The position numbers were made by a program, and so were the translations under genes. Below, piece after piece: positions 1-9,962 of a stretch of DNA of 64,000 bases; the stretch's first letter is position 1, and each line of letters opens with the position of its first letter. The notes under the pieces are model-generated. The model ran no database searches and was not told the origin of the DNA. It saw only the letters and a list, made by a program, of their open reading frames with translations. The stretch is from Notolepis coatsorum (lineage: Eukaryota > Chordata > Actinopteri > Aulopiformes > Paralepididae), in contig OZ020592.1 in the NCBI GenBank assembly GCA_963971535.1, positions 125,705,937-125,769,936 on the forward strand, in the 5' to 3' direction.

Positions 1-835
1 GCCATTATTAGGGCCCATTCAAAGTCCTATATGTATTGTTCATTGTGTAGCAACGTTAAACTTTTTCATTCACATATTCATAGTAAAGTATGGTCTAATG
101 TATAAGTATGTTTTCATCTCTTTCTGCAGCTTTCTCCAGAATGTGATCTATAGCCCCAAATACATTATATTGATGATGCAATACAGTTTTATGGCAATCA
201 GCGTGATATAAAAAATTCCAACTAGACGTACTTCTAGAAGTTACTACACGTCATCTGATGTTGACCGGATGGGCTAGGGGGCGTTTATAATTCCGTGGGC
301 AGCGTTATACCAATCATCTAATGTGGGTCAAATGTTGATAATAGCAGTTAGTATCGAAGACGGTAACTTTACACGCTAAAACTCACCCCAGTCTCCGCGC
401 GCCGTTGGGCGATCATCGTAGAGTAGAAATGTTATCATTATGGGATGTAGATTTACCCGGTCCATCTCCAGCTTGTATAATGGTATATACGTCCAAATCA
501 TGTTGTTTATCGAGTTATTGGCAATCGATCGATATGTAGTGTGACGAGCCAGAGTCCCGGGACATGTACCGAGTGCCCGGAAGTAATACGGCCGTCCAGC
601 ACAACCTCTACGGCACTTCCTGTTAAGCGATTGCGCCGATCGGCCACCAGATGGCGCTCCTGAACCGCCAGAGAGCTCAGTGGGTCCTCCTGGTGGATCT
701 CAGGCCAGCGGAGGGGACATATGAATCCGATCCCAGATTTTTGAAATATTGATATTAAAGACGCTGTAAAGCGTCTTCGGCAACTTGAGCATGGCCGGGA
801 ATGACGTGTTTAAGCGTTTCCCGGCACCCAAAGTG
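1..835. mobile_element. TTAA-flanked MITE-like element, left end outside window
   Basis: The right edge is a TTAA at 836-839. Read inward on the minus strand it begins TTAACACTTTGGGTGCCGGG, followed by a segment containing ACACGTCATTC and CCGGCCATGC. The same inner layout (GGCCCATTCAA, TTTTTCATTCACA, ACACGTCATTC) recurs at about 35240-36070 and in part near 55990. There is no transposase. A TTAA target site is typical of piggyBac and Kolobok superfamilies, so a non-autonomous member of one of them is inferred. Confidence 0.45.
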
Positions 836-1036
836 TTAATATATAAGTCGAGGTTTAAACACATTAGTGTTGTATAAAGTAGGTTTTTAAGCGAAATTAA
901 CAAAAAATGGAGCGGAGCTTGTGACAGATGCGACCGTCACATACTGTCGTCAAACCGGAACTGTTTGCCAGTTTCTATAGGCTACCTATGTCGTTGGATC
1001 AGCTGTAATGAATTGCATGTTGTGACTGTTTTACAG

Positions 1037-1169
1037 GCTGTGGGATGATGTTGTGACTGTTTTACAGGCTGTGGGATGATGACATCATCTACATTAATAT
1101 GATGTCACTGTTTTGCAGGCTGTGGGATGATGGCATCATCTACAGTAATATGATGTCACTGTTTTGCAG
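1037..1169 (+). repeat. mccc2: Tandem duplication of a 3' splice site (31, 51 and 51 bp units)
   Basis: The acceptor and first codons of the mccc2 last exon (CAG then GCTGTGGGATGATG) occur four times, with exon-like starts at 1037, 1068, 1119 and 1170. Only the last runs into the real exon. The two 51-bp units keep the reading frame open (17 codons each); the 31-bp unit would not keep frame. The proximal copies have TTTTACAG, the distal two TTTTGCAG. Confidence 0.85.
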
Positions 1170-1287
1170 GCTGTGGGATGATGGCATCATCGACCCTGCT
1201 GATACTCGGCTGGTGCTGGGCCTGAGCCTCAGCGCTGCACTAAATGCACCAACGAAGAAGACACGGTTTGGAGTCTTCAGGATGTGA
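1170..1287 (+). CDS. mccc2: Terminal coding exon of methylcrotonoyl-CoA carboxylase beta subunit
   Basis: The exon follows a TTTTGCAG acceptor and starts with the third base of a split codon, so an AG from the upstream exon would give Arg. It reads [19 protein letters not shown] and ends in TTRFGVFRM-like residues ([10 protein letters not shown]) with a TGA at 1285-1287. This matches the conserved C-terminus of vertebrate MCCC2, the carboxyltransferase subunit of mitochondrial 3-methylcrotonyl-CoA carboxylase in leucine breakdown. The C-terminal carboxyltransferase fold belongs to the same acyl-CoA carboxylase family as propionyl-CoA carboxylase beta. All earlier exons lie upstream of the window. 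The oddity is the multiplied acceptor just upstream (1037-1169), which could allow isoforms 17 or 34 codons longer. Gene identity is a confident recognition; use of the alternative acceptors is inference. Confidence 0.92.
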
Positions 1288-1525
1288 TGGGAGTATAAAC
1301 GAGGAATCCTTAGTTTCAGCACTTTGATATGTAGTCTACTAACAGGTTTTGTGTTTGGAGAAGTTCCACAACACTAGAATCGTAAACACAGTTTGAAATT
1401 CTTTTAACGGTTTATATTTGATATTCTATGTTGGACATGGGGTATATTAGTGTCTAGACATTATGTATTCATCCTGACCTCAGTGTGAACCCCATACTCC
1501 CCACTATTAAAGGTGGCTAATTAAA
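1288..1525 (+). other. mccc2: Probable mccc2 3' UTR with ATTAAA signals
   Basis: AT-rich sequence directly after the mccc2 stop codon. It contains two ATTAAA hexamers, at 1506-1511 and 1520-1525, the first plausible polyadenylation signals. AATAAA also appears later, but only inside a minisatellite at about 2284 and beyond. The 3' end is not proven by sequence alone. Confidence 0.35.
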
Positions 1526-1958
1526 GCTGTTGTAAGTGGTATTTTATTGTTTGTTCAAATAAGTGGTCTACAGACATGTTAATATAATAGCCCAATCCCT
1601 CCGCTCTCAGTAAAGGGAAAAAACATTTTCTCGTATCCCGTTCCTACCTTATCCAAGAGAGAAGAGAACTCCACACTTCAAAAATAGGAAATAAAAACTA
1701 GTTTTGAGCAAATATTTGCTTACCAGTGCAGTAAACAAAGTTGGCATGGCAAGATTTCTTGAAATAAGTACAAATATCTAGGGTTCTCTCTCCTGATTGG
1801 ATAAAGTGGGAAGGGATACCAGAAAATGTATTTAGTGTTTACTGCAGAGCGGAGGGACTGGGAGACCATGTTACTGACCAGATGCTCTATATCGGTAATG
1901 GCCGTTGGAATGTAGAGCTATTTAACACATATTTTAACCAGAAAATACCACTTACAGC
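1526..1958. mobile_element. Inverted-repeat (foldback MITE-like) element
   Basis: The outer arms are GCTGTTGTAAGTGGTATTTT at 1526-1545 and AAAATACCACTTACAGC at 1942-1958. Inside, 1591-1660 (CCCAATCCCTCCGCTCTC...) is inversely repeated at about 1790-1864 (...GCGGAGGGACTGGG) with moderate divergence. No coding capacity is seen and target duplications are unclear. Confidence 0.5.
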
Positions 1959-2229
1959 ACCTTTTAACCTGATTCTCACACAACTTTCTGTGTGGCAAAG
2001 ACTGACATCTTGTATCTGATCGTTGACGGAACAAACATTTTGACTGATCCAGTTGAACTTGAGAGAAAGTGGTAAAGAGGAATTGGATGTTGTGAATTCT
2101 TCGTCCAATTTGCTCCAAACTTGCAGCAAGACTTGTGAAGTTTTGATTAATTTAAGCATTTGGTGGTGCTATTCCCACAAAAGAAACATGAACTACTTGT
2201 TAATAGCTTGTCCGATTGGGATGACATTT
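1959..2229. other. Unassigned intergenic sequence
   Basis: No conserved coding sequence or recognisable element. Short overlapping frames on both strands show no family resemblance. Confidence 0.4.
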
Positions 2230-2440
2230 AAAATGTTTTACTTTGTAATCTGCTACCGTTGGTCTCAATAATGAAAGTGATGAATAAAACAACATGGCTA
2301 CCATTGGTCTCGATATGAAAGTGATGAATAAAACAACATGGCTACCATTGGTCTCTATGTAAGTGATGAATAAAACAACTTGGCTACCATTGGTAAATTA
2401 TGAAAGTGATTAATAAAACAACATGGCTACCATTTACATT
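2230..2440 (+). repeat. Short tandem array, about 48-bp unit, about 4 copies
   Basis: The unit contains GCTACCATTGGTCTC and GTGATGAATAAAACAACATG. Copies differ by small indels. Each unit carries an AATAAA hexamer. Confidence 0.8.
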
Positions 2441-2843
2441 TCCTACTCCTCCGAGTCTGTCAGCTTGATTGTCTCTCACTAAACATTCTCATTTTTAAAA
2501 CTTGTGTAAAAACTAAACCGATTGAGCAGATTAGATTTTCTGTCACATTGCAACTGTAGTTTTGAACAGTGTTTCTCCTTGGGTATTTGTGTACGTGTGT
2601 GTATGTTTGTGTACATGACTGTGCGTGTATGTTTGTGGACTTGTGGAAAATTATAGAAATTGCGATGGAAGAAAATAGTTTATTTCTGTGATCACAGAAG
2701 TTTCCTCAGTTCAAGGTCGGAGAGCAGACATGTACACACATGAGCATCTGAGCAGAGATGAGTCAGAGTTGTGGTCACACCCACGTTTCTACGATAAGAT
2801 GGACACAAGTTTGGCATAGGGAAAAAGAACAGGAAAACACAAG
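2441..2843. other. Unassigned sequence with a GT-rich stretch
   Basis: 2580-2640 is a degenerate GT/TATG repeat. Nothing else is recognisable before the SINE target duplication at 2844. Confidence 0.4.
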
Positions 2844-2856
2844 AAGTTCTCGTGGG

Positions 2857-3242
2857 TGGCTTGGTGGCGCAGTCATACTGACTCAATTGGCAGAGTCAGC
2901 GGGAGGGGAGTCGATGGGTGGTAATCTGGTCGTTGTAAACGGTGACTCCTACAGGTCGGTCAGGGCGCCTGCACAGCAAGGACCGGAGATGGCGAGGGTA
3001 GTGTGAGCCTCCTACACGTTACACCTCACCAATGAGAGGTCCACGCTGGCAGGTGAAAAGATGTGGCTGGCTGACTCCGCATGTATCTGAGGGGACATGC
3101 GATAGTATCTATCAACCCTCCCTACGACCGACCAGCACATGCAAGCAACGATCAAGACAGGGGAGGGGGGAATTGGCACAACTAAATTGGGATGGGAGAA
3201 AGACACAGAAAAAGGAGGAGAAAAAGTGGATACAAAAAAAAT
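2857..3242 (+). mobile_element. tRNA-derived SINE, copy 1
   Basis: The tRNA-like head TGGCTTGGTGGCGCAGT is followed by a body shared with the copies at 31418-31890 and 56413-56840 (GTGACTCCTACAGGTCGGT, CAGGTGAAAAGATG, GACAGGGGAGGG, GAAAAAGTGGATA) and an A-rich tail. Flanking direct repeats AAGTTCTCGTGGG (2844-2856) and AAGTTTTCGTGGG (3243-3255), with one mismatch, mark a retroposition target duplication. The RNA polymerase III B box is degenerate in this copy. Confidence 0.8.
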
Positions 3243-3255
3243 AAGTTTTCGTGGG

Positions 3256-3380
3256 AAATGCAGCCTGGGATGATGAGCTGCACCTGGCCGAGCAGAACCT
3301 GAGTTACTTTGTTATGAGAGGGTTGGTCGTTAAAGTGGTTCCAGACAAAACTCGGTGGTGCCCCTGTAGAATGCATGCAG
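3256..3380 (-). mobile_element. Possible LINE remnant split by a hAT insertion
   Basis: Non-repetitive sequence between the SINE and the hAT target duplication. It probably continues the minus-strand LINE that resumes at 4287, because the hAT precisely separates the two. No clear domain is readable here. Confidence 0.3.
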
Positions 3381-3388
3381 GATCCTAG

Positions 3389-4278
3389 TAGGGCTGTCTT
3401 AAATACTTCGAAGCTTCGAAGCTTCGTTCGATGGCACAAGCTTCGAACATTAAAAAAAAATCGAAGTTATTATTTAAATTTTATTTAAATTTTTTTATTT
3501 CTTTGCCTCCGAAATCTTGCGCCTCCATTCCAATGAAACGAAAGTAAGCGGCGCCTCGACTCCACCTCTCTACAACAAGCACGTGGAGATTATCCGTGTT
3601 GAAAACAACAAGGACGTGCAGCAGACATGTCGACGAAGAAGTTCAGACGTGTGGTTACACTTTAAAATATGCAAAGACAATGCCCAAAAAGCCGAGTGCC
3701 AGATATGCCAGAAGAAAATGGCATATCACAACTCTACAACAACTTTGTCAAATCACCTAAAAAACTTAAGTATCGTTGTACACGACGGCGACACCACACA
3801 AAACATTAAGGCTATGCCTATGCTGCTATGACTAATGTGTTACCAAGTTGGCTAATTTAATTGTAATCATCTGCTTTTGTAGGTGCATTGTCTGATATAA
3901 TTATAAATGATAAATTATGAATTAAATATAATATAATTGTTTGCTTGATAGACGGTTGCAACATAATTATGTCATGTCATGTCGTTGGCTGTGAGAGCAG
4001 CCCCACTGCACCCAGGCAGCGCAGCCGAGTGAAACCTTGTTGGCTGCGTCACAGTCACGAAAGGGGCTACTTAATTAATTAATCCAATCCACTTTATTTA
4101 TAGAGCACATTTAAAAACAACAAAGTTTACCAAAGTGCTGTACAAGTCCCACAACATAAGATGAAAAAAAAAATATATATATATATATTATAATTTTTTT
4201 TTCTCGAAGCTTCGAATAAAAATTGAAGCTCGGCCCTGAAGCTTCGATTGCCAAAAAAAGCTTCGAAGGTCAGCCCTA
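3389..4278 (+). mobile_element. hAT transposon remnant with BED-finger coding relic
   Basis: The terminal inverted repeats begin TAGGGCTGTCTT and (minus strand) TAGGGCTGACCTTCG. Both ends are rich in TTCGAA/CGAAGCTT. A perfect 8-bp target duplication GATCCTAG lies at 3381-3388 and 4279-4286, diagnostic of hAT. It is a relative of the element at 32610-32953. Near 4066-4190 it has taken in a minus-strand LINE-type 3' end (AATCCACTTTATTTATAGAG). Confidence 0.88.
3517..3831 (+). pseudogene. hAT transposase N-terminal fragment (BED zinc finger)
   Basis: An open frame of 104 residues inside the hAT element. Residues about 45-90 contain SDVWLHFKICKDNAQKAEC, QICQKKMAYHNSTTTLSNHL: Cys-x2-Cys then His-x4-5-His spacing with the aromatic start typical of BED fingers in hAT transposases, which bind the element ends. 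The catalytic hAT domain is absent, so the copy cannot be autonomous. The upstream part of the frame has no recognisable match. The product is a relic; expression is not implied. Confidence 0.7.
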
Positions 4279-4286
4279 GATCCTAG

Positions 4287-5022
4287 GCCCCATGCCAAAC
4301 CTTTTGAGTCTTCTCAGGTGGAAGAGGCCTTGTTGGGCCTTCTTCACCACCTGATCCGCATGGGTGTCAGGTCCTCAGTGATGTTGACTCCGAGGAACCT
4401 GAACTGGCCCACTCTCCACAGCGGCACCTCCGATTGTGATGGGGGCCAACTCCTTCTTCCTCCCCCTCCTGAAGTCCACCACCATCTCCGTCTTCCTCCC
4501 CCTCCTGAAGTCCACCACCAACTCTGTCTTCCTCCTGAAGTCCACCACCAACTCTGTCTTCCTCCCCCTCCTGAAGTCCACCACCAGCTCAGTCTTCCTC
4601 CCCCTCCTGAAGTCCACCACCATCTCCGTCTTCCTCCCCCTCCTGAAGTCCACCACCAGCTCCGTCTTCCTCCCCCTCCTGAAGTCCACCACCAGCTGTC
4701 TTCCTCCCCCTCCTGAAGTCCACCACCAGCTCCGTCTTCCTCCCCCTCCTGAAGTCCACCACCAGCTCCGTCTTCCTCCCCCTCCTGAAGTCCACCACCA
4801 GCTCCGTCTTCCTCCCCCTCCTGAAGTCCACCACCAGCTCCGTCTTCCTCCCCCTCCTGAAGTCCACCACCAGCTCCTGAAGTCCACCACCAGCTCTTTG
4901 GGTTTGGCAATGTTGAGCGAGAGGTTGTTATTCTCGCTCCACTGTGCCAGTTTGTCGACCTCCCTCCTGTAAGCCGACTCGTTCCCATCGGTGATCAAGC
5001 CCACCACAGTTCTCAACACAGA
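4287..5022 (-). pseudogene. LINE reverse transcriptase fragment with internal minisatellite expansion
   Basis: The minus strand reads GNESAYRREVDKLAQWSENN, NLSLNIAKPKELVVDFR, then many repeats of that last motif, and finally KKELAPITIGGAAVE. This is the segment just after the catalytic Asp-Asp motif in jockey/L2-like fish LINEs, where a hydrophobic VDFR strand is followed by the GG-VE turn. The piece has lost both the catalytic core and the C-terminus. The VDFRRGRKTEL block has been amplified as a 36-bp tandem array (4465-4893). A related C-terminal fragment on the opposite strand starts at 6561 across a 1.5-kb array, suggesting local rearrangement. Confidence 0.75.
4465..4893 (-). repeat. 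36-bp coding minisatellite inside a LINE RT frame
   Basis: The unit on the plus strand is CTTCCTCCCCCTCCTGAAGT plus CCACCACCAGCTCCGT (36 bp, 12 codons); about eleven full or shortened units are present. Shortened units at about 4537, 4696 and 4873 shift phase, which is why several minus-strand frames stay open together. Confidence 0.92.
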
Positions 5023-6560
5023 ATTTCAACATGTCCCCTTAAAGAACTTCGACATGTCCCCTTAAAGAACTTCAACATGTCCCCTTAAAGAACTTCGACA
5101 TGTCCCCTTAAAAAACTTCAACATGTCCCCTTAAAGAACTTCAACATGTCCCCTTAAAGAACTTCAACATGTCCCCTTAAAGAACTTCGACATGTCCCCT
5201 TAAAGAACTTCAACATGTCCACTTAAAGAACTTCAACATGTCCACTTAAAGAACTTCAACATGTCCCCTTAAAGAACTTCAACATGTCCCCTTAAAGAAC
5301 TTCGACATGTCCCCTTAAAAAACTTCAACATGTCCCCTTAAAGAACTTCAACATGTCCCCTTAAAGAACTTCAACATGTCCCCTTAAAGAACTTCGACAT
5401 GTCCCCTTAAAGAACTTCAACATGTCCCCTTAAAGAACTTCGACATGTCCCCTTAAAGAACTTCAACATGTCCCCTTAAAGAACTTCGACATGTCCCCTT
5501 AAAGAACTTCAACATGTCCCCTTAAAGAACTTCAACATGTCCCCTTAAAGAACTTCAACATGTCCCCTTAAAGAACTTCAACATGTCCCCTTAAAGAACT
5601 TCGACATGTCCCCTTAAAGAACTTCGACATGTCCCCTTAAAGAACTTCAACATGTCCCCTTAAAGAACTTCAACATGTCCCCTTAAAGAACTTCAACATG
5701 TCCCCTTAAAGGATTTCAACATGTCCCCTTAAAGAACTTCAACATGTCCCCTTAAAGAACTTCAACATGTCCCCTTAAAGAACTTCAACATGTCCACTTA
5801 AATAACTTCAACATGTCCCCTTAAAGAACTTCAACATGTCCACTTAAAGAACTTCAACATGTCCCCTTAAAGAACTTCAACATGTCCCCTTAAAGAACTT
5901 CAACATGTCCACTTAAAGAACTTCAACATGTCCCCTTAAAGAACTTCAACATGTCCACTTAAAGAACTTCAACATGTCCACTTAAAGAACTTCAACATGT
6001 CCCCTTAAAGAACGTCAACATGTCTACTTAAAGAACTTCAACATGTCCACTTAAAGAACTTCAACATGTCCACTTAAAGAACTTCAACATGTCCACTTAA
6101 AGAACTTCAACATGTCCACTTAAAGAACTTCAACATGTCCACTTAAAGAACTTCAACATGTCCACTTAAAGAACTTCAACATGTCCACTTAAAGAACTTC
6201 AACATGTCCACTTAAAGAACTTCAACATGTCCCCTTAAAGAACGTCAACATGTCCCCTTAAAGAACTTCAACATGTCCCCTTAAAGAACTTCAACATGTC
6301 CCCTTAAAGAACGTCAACATGTCCACTTAAAGAACTTCAACATGTCCCCTTAAAGAACGTCAACATGTCTACTTAAAGAACTTCAACATGTCCCCTTAAA
6401 GAACTTCAACATGCCCCCTTAAAGGATTTCAACATGTCCACTTAAAGAACTTCAACATGTCCCCTTAAAGAACTTCAACATGTCCACTTAAAGAACTTCA
6501 ACATGTCCCCTTAAAGAACTTCAACATGCCCCCTTAAAGGATTTCAACATGTCCCTTTAA
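5023..6560 (+). repeat. 23-bp minisatellite, about 67 units
   Basis: The unit is AACTTCAACATGTCCCCTTA plus AAG. Variants (TTCGACATG, TCCACTTAAAG, GGATTTCAAC) are grouped: CGACATG units lie in the first half and TCCACTT units mostly in the second, a sign of local block amplification. There are no spacers, so it is not a CRISPR array. Confidence 0.97.
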
Positions 6561-6786
6561 CGGACTTTAACAGTGGAAAGCACTGCAGAGGGTGGTGAAA
6601 ACTGCCCAACACATCACCGGTACATCACTCTCTACTATTGAGTCTATCCATCACAAACGGCGTCTGAGGAAGGAACGCAGTATTGTCAAGGACACCTCTC
6701 ATCCCAATCATGGACTGTTTTGCTACAGGAACCTCCGCTCCAGGTCAAGCAGACTCAGGAACGGCTTCTTTCCCTCAGCTGTGAAT
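6561..6786 (+). pseudogene. LINE reverse-transcriptase C-terminal fragment
   Basis: The frame reads KTAQHITGTSLSTIESIHH, RRLRKERSIVKDTSHPNHGL and ends RLRNGFFPSAV. This is the typical C-terminal tail of fish LINE ORF2 proteins (a KD-x-x-HP-x-H-x-LF block followed by RLRNSFFP). The same block occurs in the element at 27858-29328. The 5' remainder is missing; the array 5023-6560 directly abuts it. It is followed immediately by the TGAA tail of a minus-strand L2-like LINE. Confidence 0.72.
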
Positions 6787-8265
6787 GAATGAATGAATGA
6801 AAACTTTATTTAACAGATTGCAGAATGGGTACAATACAGTACGGCTCAATACATACAATTGTTAAGGGGATGCAGACCTGAGAAAGACGTTTGTCTTGTT
6901 TCCATCAGGGTCCCCCATTTTCAATTCATATAGACATATATGACATACATGACATACAGATAGTCAGTACTGCTACATCTATACATTTATGACATACCAG
7001 ATTTGCAAATACAGTACTGTTTGTGATACAGAAGGAGTCAAGAAAAGGGAGTATATACATTTGACGTAGAAACTGTACATTGGAGGAGGTTGGGTGGGGG
7101 GGGGTTGGGTACATTGGGATATTGACAACCATACTGGGTAATTTACATTGGAGGTGGTTGGGGGGGGCCGGGGGGCACACTGTATAAACAAGTAACACTG
7201 TACATTGAGGGGGGGGGGGGGGAGGAGACACTGTACAAACAAACACAATTGTACATTGAACTATTGACAAAACCATACTAGGTAAATGACTGTACATTGG
7301 AGGGGGTTGGGTTAGGATATTTACAGGGGCCAGTGTTGAATTGCAGTCTCCCGTAGGTGTCCCTTGAGAGAGGTTTTGAAAGTGGGTAGTGATCCACATT
7401 CCTTTACAGCTTTGGGTAGGGCGTTCCACATTGATGTGGCATAATTGCGAAACGTGTTTAGTCCCTTATTTGAGCCGAATCTGGGTTTAACATGATTTGT
7501 GGAGCTCCCTCTGGTGTTGTGATCGTGGTATTCACTGACCTTTGGGAAGTATTTTGACATGTACATGGGTACCTTGGTCGTGTAGTGTATCTTGTAGACC
7601 AGGCCCATTGCAAGTTGTTGTACTCTGTCGTCTACTCTAAGCCATCCTAGGTTGTCAAAGTGGGCAGGGGTGAGGTGGGTTCTAGGAGTAAGGTCAAGCA
7701 GTAGTCTGACCAGTTTGTTTTGAGATGTTTGTAATTTTGTTTTTAGCGCCTTTGAGGTGCTTTGGTACCATGAGGTGCAAGCATAGTCGTAGTACCCCTG
7801 AATGAGTGCTCCTGCCAGAGTCTTCAGGGTGTTCTTGTTTACCAGAGAGGAGATCCGGTACAAGAATCGAGTTCGTTGGTTGACTTTTTTTATTACATTG
7901 GATGCCATTTTGTCACAGGAGAGATTAGCCTCTAGGATTGAACCCAGGTAGGTAATTTCATCTTTCCTTGTGACAATATTGTCACCCACTGTAACTGAGA
8001 AGCCGTCGGTCTTGCTGAGTTTGTTATTTGAACCGAAGAGAATGGACTCTGTTTTGCCCATGTGTAATGATAGTTTGTTATCAGCGAGCCATATGCAGAT
8101 TCTGCCTAGTTCCGAGCTGAGGGTTTTTTCAACCTGTAACTTGTTCTTGTCAGAGACCAGCAGGGCTGAGTCGTCCGCAAACAGGAACAATCTCTCTGAA
8201 CTCTGTGCCACGTTGACAGCCCCCCCCCCACCCACCATATAAACGTTGAACTCTGACTCCATCGG
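6785..8265 (-). mobile_element. L2-like LINE, 5' truncated
   Basis: The element reads on the minus strand. Its 3' end is a TGAA tandem tail at 6785-6802 preceded by a 3' UTR (CAATTGTTAAGGGGATGCAG inverse, GGGTACAATACAGTACGGC). The same 3' end recurs in both orientations at 9815-9923, 10917-11210 and 30097-30236. The coding part ends in a poly-C interrupted stretch near 8221-8232, the truncation point. The 3' UTR contains G-runs and partial duplications (7085-7310). Confidence 0.8.
7321..8262 (-). pseudogene. L2-like LINE ORF2 C-terminal half
   Basis: An open frame of 313 residues. FADDSALLV near residue 28 is the reverse-transcriptase catalytic box (FADD), followed by WLADNKLSLHMGKTESILFG and ITYLGSILEANLSC, the thumb and connection motifs of L2/CR1-type LINEs. 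The tail TRGSSTNHVKPRFGSNKGLN and SMWNALPKAVK is the usual C-terminus. The endonuclease and the RT fingers are missing, and the first 20 or so residues derive from a poly-C/G artefact (GGGG), so this is a 5'-truncated retrocopy that cannot move by itself. No in-frame stop interrupts the remaining part, which suggests moderate age. The frame's own start codon is not meaningful. Confidence 0.8.
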
Positions 8266-8699
8266 CTACACTCTGTTACCCATACTGTACGACTCTGAAT
8301 TCTGTTGACTATACTAATTTTATACCTACCTACTGCTTTCACTGTCTACACTGCCTTACACTGTAATCATAATAATCACTACCTACCTCATACTATACTA
8401 TTGTCTACCCATATAACTGATAGCATGTACAATAGTATATATACCGTATATATATTCATATTTACTGCATATATATCCATATCTGTCTGAATATACCTGC
8501 ATATAATCATTCTATACCTAGTATACACCTGCATATAACCCATACAAGTGTATGATGGTGATAATATAATTATTACTCAATAATACTAATGTATATATTT
8601 TATACCCAGTTTAATCACCTGTACATTGTATATTTGCATGCACTCATCTGTGTGTCACTACACAAATGAGTGCATGCTTACCAACTGTCCGTCTGCAAC
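8266..8699. other. AT-rich unassigned sequence with a hairpin
   Basis: TATA/TACC-rich degenerate sequence without coding potential. It includes the imperfect palindrome at 8636-8677. Confidence 0.4.
8636..8677. repeat. 18-bp inverted repeat
   Basis: Arms GCATGCACTCATCTGTGT and ACACAAATGAGTGCATGC pair with one mismatch around a 6-nt loop. Confidence 0.85.
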
Positions 8700-9031
8700 A
8701 CTACTATCACCGACATCTAAGAAGGGAGATCCCACCTTGAATTGGCCCTTCTAAGGTTTCTCTCCTCCACATTGCCTGTGGTGCATTTTTTCCTATTTCT
8801 TGGTTTTAGTGAGTTTTTCCTTACCTTCGCGTGGGGTATGTCTGGGAGTGTTCGCGTTGCATTCATTTATTTTGCATTTATTTTACATTTGTTGGACCCT
8901 ATGGTGTTCTTGTTTTGTTTCTTGACTTATTGTGATGTTTCTTCTTGACTTGTTTAAAGAAGATGTGTCCGGCCCATGGGGACATTAACGTGTGTTGTCG
9001 GGCCTTACAAATAAATTTGATTTGATTTGAT
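8700..9031 (+). mobile_element. LINE 3' UTR and tail (different family)
   Basis: Contains TTCTAAGGTTTCTC, GTGAGTTTTTCCTTACC and, at the end, GGGCCTTACAAATAAATTTG with an ATTTG tandem tail (9009-9031). This layout is typical of 3' ends of fish non-LTR retrotransposons. No coding sequence of the element remains. Confidence 0.6.
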
Positions 9032-9814
9032 ATTACCGTTTCACTTTACTGTTACATTTGCACTCTGGTTGCATACAAAACGTATTTTCGTTGTACTGTA
9101 CATGATGACATTTTAATCTAAACGAATCAAATCTAAACTAAACGATTGGGTTTTGGGGTGTGTTAAATGTCATTATACAACGGCATGCAAATTTCTCGAT
9201 TCTGATTGGCTGAAACAGTCCATTTACACGTATGTATCTGTCACAATTCCACGTTCTTGGTCCCAAGACCCGCCCACAACCTAATCACTATCACTCTGCG
9301 TGCAACTTTAAAAAAAAAAAAAAAAAAGATGGCTGACAATAATCTTTACAAATGGATATGTTGATAGCGTCATAACGACTAAATAAAAACCGATTATGTC
9401 ACGGCGAATGTCTTAGTCTTTTACACAATGTTGGATTGTGTAATCTATGGGTCATGAGTCATTGTGGAACAAAAGAAAAATCGTGGATTGATTGATTGAT
9501 TATTTGCAATTTTTTTTTAAATTTGTCTTCCTTGCCCTGACTGCAGAGCTCACTCTCTCACACTGTCTGGCACCGCCCCCCCCCCCACACATACACACAC
9601 TCCTGTCTGCAACGGCGGAGGAGAGTCAGACTGAGAGAGAGCTGGGTGCTGCCTATTGATTGATTGGTTGATTGCTAATTTTATTACTGTACGCCTGCTT
9701 TCCAACTGGTTAAGTTTAGGCCCTCTAAAGTAGGTTTAAAAAAATTGGGCATAGAAAACTTTAATTTGTTTTACCTACTTTCTATAGAAGCATCTAAGAA
9801 TGAAGTTCTATAGA
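9032..9814. other. Unassigned repeat-like intergenic sequence
   Basis: Contains ATACAACGGCATGCAAATTT and CTGATTGGCTG, a motif set that looks like a DNA-transposon end but without a matched partner here; a poly-A run at 9308-9328; and TGAT tandem tails at about 9485-9501 and 9656-9672. No gene is seen. Confidence 0.35.
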
Positions 9815-9923
9815 AAGTAGGTCTGCATCCCCTTAACAATTGTGTGTATTGAGCCGTACTGTATTGTACCCATTCTGCATCTGGTAATAACATTTTCAAT
9901 CAATCAATCAATCAATCATTCCA
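9815..9923 (+). mobile_element. L2-like LINE 3' end fragment
   Basis: Matches the 3' UTR of the LINE at 6785-8265 (GTCTGCATCCCCTTAACAAT, GTACTGTATTGTACCCATTC) and ends in an ATCA tandem tail at 9898-9916. About 110 bp, heavily 5' truncated. Confidence 0.8.
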
Positions 9924-9962
9924 ATAACAACCGCTAACTTCATAATTAAAAACTAAAGAAAA

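Noticed and set aside
5023-6560. CRISPR-like regular array
   Set aside because: Direct 23-bp tandem units with no unique spacers; vertebrate minisatellite context.
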